A stretch of 64,000 nucleotides of DNA from Euglena gracilis (Eukaryota > Euglenida > Euglenophyceae > Euglenales): assembly GCA_039621445.1 (NCBI GenBank), contig CP154955.1, positions 57,630,619 to 57,694,618 of the forward strand, read 5' to 3'. This document shows, piece by piece, positions 60,601 to 64,000 of the stretch. The notes below the pieces were generated by a model. The model was not told the DNA's origin. It worked only from the letters and a program-made list of their open reading frames with translations, and searched no databases. The translations under genes and the position numbers were made by a program. The stretch's first letter is position 1; every line of letters starts with the position of its first letter.

Positions 60601-63418
60601 TTACCCCTAAAATTGGGATAAAATCGGGCCGTCCCCCGGCCCTTCGCCCTGTGAGCGGGGTCTTAAACTTGTGGGGCTTATTTTTGGATTTTTGATTGGT
60701 CGTCCTGTGTGTGGCCTCATATTTTTGGGGGTCTTATTTTGGGAGTTTAGGGTTAGGGCTGGGTTTAGGATTGGGGTTAGGGTTTGGGTTAGGGTGAGGA
60801 TTAGGATTGGGGTTAGGGTACCCCCCCCCCCCCTGTCCACCGACCACCCCAATATACCGACCACCCTCCTGGTCAGGGGTCGCAGGTTGAGGGGTGCGTA
60901 CGACCACCCCCATGGTCAGGGTTGTAGATGACTTTGAAAATTGGTTGTTTTTGGCACCCAGTTGCGCGACCCCCCCCCCTGGTCGGGGGTTATAGGAACC
61001 CACCCAGGCAGGGGAGGGGGGCGGGTAAGTGTCAGGGTCAGGATTGGGTCAAGGTTGAATGAGACAGCTGGGGGGGGGGGCAGAGGGGGCAGGGGTCCCG
61101 CGTTCGCGCCGTGTCCCCACCCGGTTGGCTGCGGGGCGGGCCCTGGGTTGTCTGCTGCAGGCCCTCGGGGCGGGGGCGGACGTCCGCTTCGGGCAGCGGG
61201 TGGAGGGCTACGAGCATCCCATTGCCGGGTGGTGGTCCAAACCCCTCCATTTAGGTGCACCGGTGCGCCCATCTGTGGACCGTAGTTTCGGACCCTCGGG
61301 CATGCGCAATTATTTGGGTGGGGTTGGTTTAGTGCGAAATGGCTTTGGGGGGGGGGGCGGTGCATTTTGTTGCACTTCATTTTTGGACCCTCAGGCAGGG
61401 GGGGGGAAATTGATATCCGCAATTTTTCCGCAATTTCTGCAATTTTTCCGCAATTTCCGCAATTTCCGCAATTTTTCCGCAATTTTTCCGCAATTTCCGC
61501 AATTTCCTTCCTTCCGCAATTTTCTCTCAATTTTCCGCAATTTTTCCGCAATTTTTCCGAAGGCCTCCAATATCAATTATCCCCCCCCCCTGCCTCAGGG
61601 GAGTGACACTGATCTGGGCACTGTACACTCAAAACGTTGAATGAATGAAGACTGGGGGGCGTTACCCTCCCCCGGGGGTCGGTGAGCAATGGCATGGCTG
61701 TGAGCAGGACGTGGCAGGCGTCACAGTGCGGCTGCAGAGTGGCGAGACAGTCCGCGGCTGTGCCCTGCTGGGCTGCAGCCGGCGGGGTACCTCCCCCCCC
61801 CTGGGGCATGGTCCAAACATGCATATGTTATTCACCTCTGTCCATTCCCAGATGCTGAAAGGGCAGACTTACAAACAATGAGAAAGAAGAACCTTAGCCC
61901 CAGCCCTGCCCCCCCCCCCCAGGAGGGCAAAATATGCACTGTGCGGTTTTGTAGTTTTCTCCCCTATTTTTTTTTGCAGCCTTTTTGAAAAAAGTTGCCG
62001 TATTGCCTTTTTTGTAGTGCATTTGTGGTATTTCATTGGAGGTGAAATGGGTGGTGCATTTTGCTCCCAGGACACAAGGAGATGCACTCTGTATGGGGGG
62101 GGTGCATTTTTCATGAAATGGGGAAGGAGTGCATTTTGTGTTCTGCCTGTCCAATTTTTTCCTGCTGTGCAACCCCCCCCCCCCCCAATAGAAGCACGGG
62201 TGCGCTTATAGCAGACTGCCGCCACTGACGGTGGGGAGGTTCGCTTCTATTTGGACCCAACCTGCGCGATTTTTGTTGATTTTCTTTCGAACTCCCAGCA
62301 AAATGGCGGGGCCCTTGTGGCGGACCGCCGCCTTTGGCGGCGGCGGGGGTGCACTTTTATTTGGACCCTGCGCTTGTAAACGGCCCCGCGCTTCTATTAG
62401 GACCCCCCCTCCCTCCAGGCCTTTCCGTACAGCACTGGACCTACCCCCCCCCTCTGGGGGGAGGGGGGTCCAGACTACCCCCCCCTCCCCGCTCATTTAA
62501 TAACCTGCCCCTCCCCCCGCCCCAAAGTTGGCCCCAGCTGTTGGGACCAACATGGCCCTGGCCAATGACCCGGGGGGGGTTTACATGTCACCCCCGACCT
62601 GCCCATGTGCCGTCGGATACGCCGCCGTCCCCCGACGGGATCCACTCGGCGGTGCGGCGGCAGCTGTTCGAGTGGTTCCAGCCGTCCCGGGCCCTGGCGC
62701 CGCCCCTCGCCGCCGTGCCCGACACGCTGAAGTACCTCGGCATCACCGCGTGGTGGGGGAAGTGCTTCCTGCCCCCTGGCTCCCCCCGGCGCCCCTGTGA
62801 ACAGTGCAGGCAGGTGGGTTGCTCCCCCCATCCGCCTTCACCCATCAGTCATCCCACCAGACCCCCCCCCCATCATGCCCCCCCAACAGGGCTCCTCCGG
62901 CAATTGCTTGATTCCTTGGTTGGAAAGAACGGCTTTGAGAAGGTTTTGCCATCCCATTTAGTACAAGCTCTTCCGATGGTCCGAAGCTGGATCCCAAAAG
63001 TGCACACTTGTTGGAGTGGGCTCAACAAGCTTGCGGGTGAGAGTTTGCCCTCTTTCCGCCAGCCGGGTGGCTCTTTCAAGCCCCTGCTTGCCATACCCCC
63101 CCCCCCCCGGATGAACTGTCATGCCCGAGATCCTGTCAGGGTACTGCGCCAGACACTGTCAGTGTCCCCGGCACCGGCCAAACTGTCACCATGGGAGGTT
63201 GTCAGGGTCCGTGGTGCTGCCGACCTGTCAGTGACATTTTCCCCGGTGGAGAGTCTCTCTTGCCTCAGTGCCGGGCCGCCGCCCCCGCCATGCTGCAGCT
63301 GGTGCAGGACACGCAGAAGGCGTACGGGGGCCGGGCCTTCGTGCTCGGCCTGGGCTCGTTCCGCCACCCAGGCGCCTTCATGGGGTCCCCCGTGCCCGGG
63401 CCCTCTCCCTCGCAACCG
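57489..63418 (+). CDS. FAD-dependent monooxygenase (aromatic-hydroxylase-like), split gene
   Basis: Enzymes of this fold bind FAD and NAD(P)H and insert oxygen into aromatic or polyketide-type substrates. Recognised exons: 57489-57678 (VLIAGAGPCGLLAAVVL with the GxGxxG FAD loop, then VPVIVFERAPE), 58135-58251 (GAGYDLTPTTQ), 58381-58466 (AREIFQRLGIPEE), possibly 59186-59310 (LGMTILTLGGRRLRHL), 61093-61214 (LLQALGAGADVRFGQRVEGYE), 61705-61776 (GVTVRLQSGETVRGCALLGC), 62634-62813 (DGIHSAVRRQL...YLGITAWW), 63269-63418 (GGRAFVLGLGSF, GSPVPGP). The order fits FAD loop, substrate-side region and the second FAD motif (G-A/C-D-G-x-x-S-x-V-R). The C-terminal GD-x-x-H FAD motif is not seen, so the gene should continue past the right edge. 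The exons are GC-rich. One gap (61215-61696) is a TIR/8-bp-duplication unit. Confidence 0.82.
58135..58466 (+). CDS. FAD monooxygenase exons 2-3 (tentative borders)
   Basis: 58135-58251 encodes DIGAGYDLTPTTQ and onward to an AACAGG/GTAGGA donor. 58381-58466 (after CCGGAG) encodes YSAAREIFQRLGIPEEQCSG to CSLR before a GAG/GTTTGT donor. Both match the region that follows the FAD-binding N-terminus (GAG-x-x-L-x-P and the xxxLGxxE helix). Joining is in phase 0. Confidence 0.6.
58780..59075. repeat. AATAAGACC / GGTCTTATT modules
   Basis: Three modules: CCAAAATAAGACCGAGGGTC, GGGGGGTCTTATTCATGGGG and GGGGGTCTTATTTATGGGG. They come with GGTCGGTTGCTGGAAAG and two cores ACGCTTCGCGCC / GGTGCTTCGCGCC. 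Inverse counterpart of 8745-8842. Lies in an FAD-gene intron. Confidence 0.65.
59186..59310 (+). CDS. Possible FAD monooxygenase exon
   Basis: After TTGGTCTGCAG the phase-0 frame reads LPSLGPAQIPWRYCDPYLGM followed by TILTLGGRRLRHLRRE and a TTGTAG/GTCTTT donor. TILTLGGRRLRHL resembles the strand-loop before the substrate helix of this family. The phase does not agree with the previous exon, so it may be misplaced. Confidence 0.35.
59740..59935 (+). CDS. GC-rich frame, possible exon of the FAD gene
   Basis: Exon-like base composition (a GC-rich island resembling the other FAD exons). Frame WLTAHNVRIKAASRSALQRW. Other frames are also open. It lies between recognised exons, but no motif assigns it. 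Confidence 0.2.
60738..60828. repeat. Degenerate TTAGGG-like tract
   Basis: About 12 variants of GGGTTAGGGT/GGATTAGGATTGGGG in one run. It is interstitial and imperfect, inside an intron-sized gap of the FAD gene. Similar short TTAGGG tracts occur within the foldback MITEs at 3676, 17316 and 17812. Confidence 0.85.
61093..61214 (+). CDS. FAD monooxygenase exon (LLQALGAGADVRFG)
   Basis: Encodes VPRSRRVPTRLAAGRALGCL then LQALGAGADVRFGQRVEGYE. It matches the conserved R-x-x-L-x-x-x-L-x-x-A-L and V-x-F-G-x-x-V-x-x-x-E blocks of the family. The final GCTACGAG is duplicated as GCTGTGAG before the next exon. Confidence 0.85.
61215..61696. mobile_element. Transposon-like unit acting as an intron (8-bp duplication, 2 mismatches)
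   Basis: Left end CATCCCATTGCCGGGTG. Reverse complement of the right end CATGCCATTGCTCACC. Flanks GCTACGAG (61207-61214) and GCTGTGAG (61697-61704). Deleting the unit and one flank gives RVEGYE-QDVAGVTVRLQSGE in frame, as the family requires. The interior has G-runs and a (CCGCAATTT)n tract at about 61416-61565. The TIR family differs from the CAGGG type. Confidence 0.8.
61705..61776 (+). CDS. FAD monooxygenase exon (GVTVRLQSGETVRG)
   Basis: Encodes QDVAGVTVRLQSGETVRGCA then LLGC, the strand pair leading to the second FAD motif. The 3' border is somewhere after CTGGGCTGC; possible inverted repeats (CCGGCGGGGTACC against the reverse of GGATACGCCGCCGT) suggest that the next gap could also be an element, but no duplication was found. 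Confidence 0.8.
62173..62408 (-). mobile_element. AATAGAAGCACGGG MITE, copy 2
   Basis: Full-length inverse of copy 1 at 55608. Same termini, both GGGTCCAAATAnAAGCG blocks, the hairpin GCCGCCAAAGGCGGC and the AATCAACAAAA segment in the same order when reverse complemented. It lies in the gap between two FAD exons. Confidence 0.88.
62634..62813 (+). CDS. FAD monooxygenase exon with DG-x-x-S motif
   Basis: Encodes DGIHSAVRRQLFEWFQPSRA and then LAAVPDTLKYLGITAWWGKC, ending CEQCRQ before a GCAG/GTGGGT donor. DGIHSAVR is the second FAD-contact motif, and YLGITAWW is the following sheet strand. Phase 0 at the donor. Confidence 0.88.
63269..63418 (+). CDS. FAD monooxygenase exon (GGRAFVLGLGSF)
   Basis: After a TGCCTCAG acceptor it encodes CRAAAPAMLQLVQDTQKAYG then GRAFVLGLGSFRHPG and GSPVPGP, continuing in phase 0. 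CAGTGCCGG at its start repeats CAGTGCAGG at the end of the previous exon, as if this GT-AG intron also arose with a target duplication. It ends CAACCG/GTTGCC. Confidence 0.7.
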
Positions 63419-64000
63419 GTTGCCAATCCTATCAGCCCTGCTTTCGTTCCTGACATGCCAATTGACATTGCTGGATGTCCACTCGCAATCATTTGCCCTG
63501 GATGAGGATCGATGCGCAATGTGTGCTTCTGTGTCTCGGACACGTGCACACAGCGTATTTTGTTTCTTCCACGTGTATGCTGTATGTATTTGTTTTGTTG
63601 TGAAGTTTTTATGTTGTAATAATTATTGTACATTATTAATGTTATTATGTTGCTATTTTTTTGCATGCAAAATGCTATCCGTGTGTTGCACTTCAAGCCT
63701 CTGCTCATCGTTCCTTTCGTTGCTCGGGTAGCTCTCTGCCTGCTGCAGGAGAAGCCCGCTCTGGAGCGTTCCTGGCAGCGCGTTCGACGTCTTTATGTGG
63801 TCGTTCTGCGTGCAGGCATCGCAGCGGCCGAACCAAAGCGATGGCCACCCCCTTGCCTGGGTTGGGGGGCTTGGTTCCATTCAGCAACCTTCGGGGGTAT
63901 TCTCTTGCGTTTAAACACCTGGTCACCGCACCTGCTATTTGCTCTGTCTGAATCGGTGTTGCTGAATGAACTCCTTTCTGAACCGAGAGTGTGTGGTTGT
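63419..64000. other. Intron or flank; no exon recognised
   Basis: AT-rich between 63580 and 63670, otherwise balanced. The remaining C-terminal part of the FAD monooxygenase was not found in it. Confidence 0.5.

Noticed and set aside
60738-60828. Telomere end or subtelomere
   Set aside because: The TTAGGG-like tract is short, degenerate and surrounded by FAD-gene exons; similar words occur inside MITEs.
62334-63731. A single 465-codon plus-strand ORF
   Set aside because: It reads through a MITE, one true exon (62634-62813), its intron and then a wrong frame of the next exon (63269-63418). It is a chimera of exon and intron, not a protein.
1-64000. Bacterial-style operons, Shine-Dalgarno sites, rho-independent terminators, tRNA or rRNA genes
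   Set aside because: No coding density or spacing of that kind; hairpins with T-runs occur by chance in this repeat-rich DNA. No tRNA or rRNA was recognised by eye, though a covariance-model scan was not possible.

Overview
The window is nuclear DNA from a eukaryote with a bloated, repeat-rich genome. Exons are short and separated by GT-AG introns of about 48-53 bp as well as by multi-kilobase introns. The DNA is full of C and G homopolymer runs, microsatellites and non-autonomous DNA transposons. There is no operon structure, no dense coding and no organelle or bacterial signature. Introner-like elements, 2A-bearing retroelement-type ORFs and hAT elements would fit a large-genome aquatic protist or alga, but the taxon cannot be fixed from the sequence.

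Three host genes can be pieced together by reading conserved protein blocks across large gaps. (1) A protein phosphatase 4 catalytic subunit (PPP4C) on the minus strand runs from 19454 to 6744. Exons 1-3 are tight, with introns of 50 and 48 bp, and are followed by introns of about 5.7, 2.8 and 3.25 kb. The last ~15 codons were not found. (2) A macro-domain (ADP-ribose-binding fold) protein on the plus strand, 39311-47300, has at least eight exons. (3) An FAD-dependent (aromatic-hydroxylase-like) monooxygenase on the plus strand, about 57489-63418, runs towards the right edge. Everything between is mobile or repetitive DNA: two hAT transposase relics (4333-5679; 24420-26553), a tyrosine-recombinase-like ORF next to a Ty3/gypsy RNase H scrap (31825-32818), an ORF carrying a 2A 'NPGP' motif (20519-21010), and at least eight MITE-like families.

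The main discovery is that several gaps inside the macro-domain and FAD genes are not ordinary introns. They are complete transposon-like units with terminal inverted repeats, flanked by 8-bp direct repeats. Removing the unit plus one copy of the repeat restores the reading frame and the conserved protein motif exactly: 43247-44075, 44782-45176, 46498-47175, 61215-61696, and possibly 6843-10090 in PPP4C. At the first of these no AG acceptor can produce the downstream motif, because an in-frame stop and a stretch lacking AG lie directly upstream, so canonical splicing cannot explain it. Three of these units (44782, 46498 and the PPP4C one) have hAT-like CAGGG-type termini (CCGGG at one end of 46498). 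That resembles free-standing MITEs in the same window with perfect 8-bp target duplications (7021-7278, 13681-13970) and a decayed coding hAT element (4333-5679). The simplest reading is that hAT-type MITEs act here as introns (introners), or less probably as precisely eliminated DNA.

Other structures worth attention are a 464-bp-arm, near-perfect inverted repeat with a 16-nt loop inside a PPP4C intron; two adjacent foldback elements with perfect 8-bp duplications and internal TTAGGG-like tracts; a recent 734-bp tandem duplication bounded by GACGCCGG palindromes; and a short palindrome scattered at about eight sites between 51.1 and 54.9 kb.
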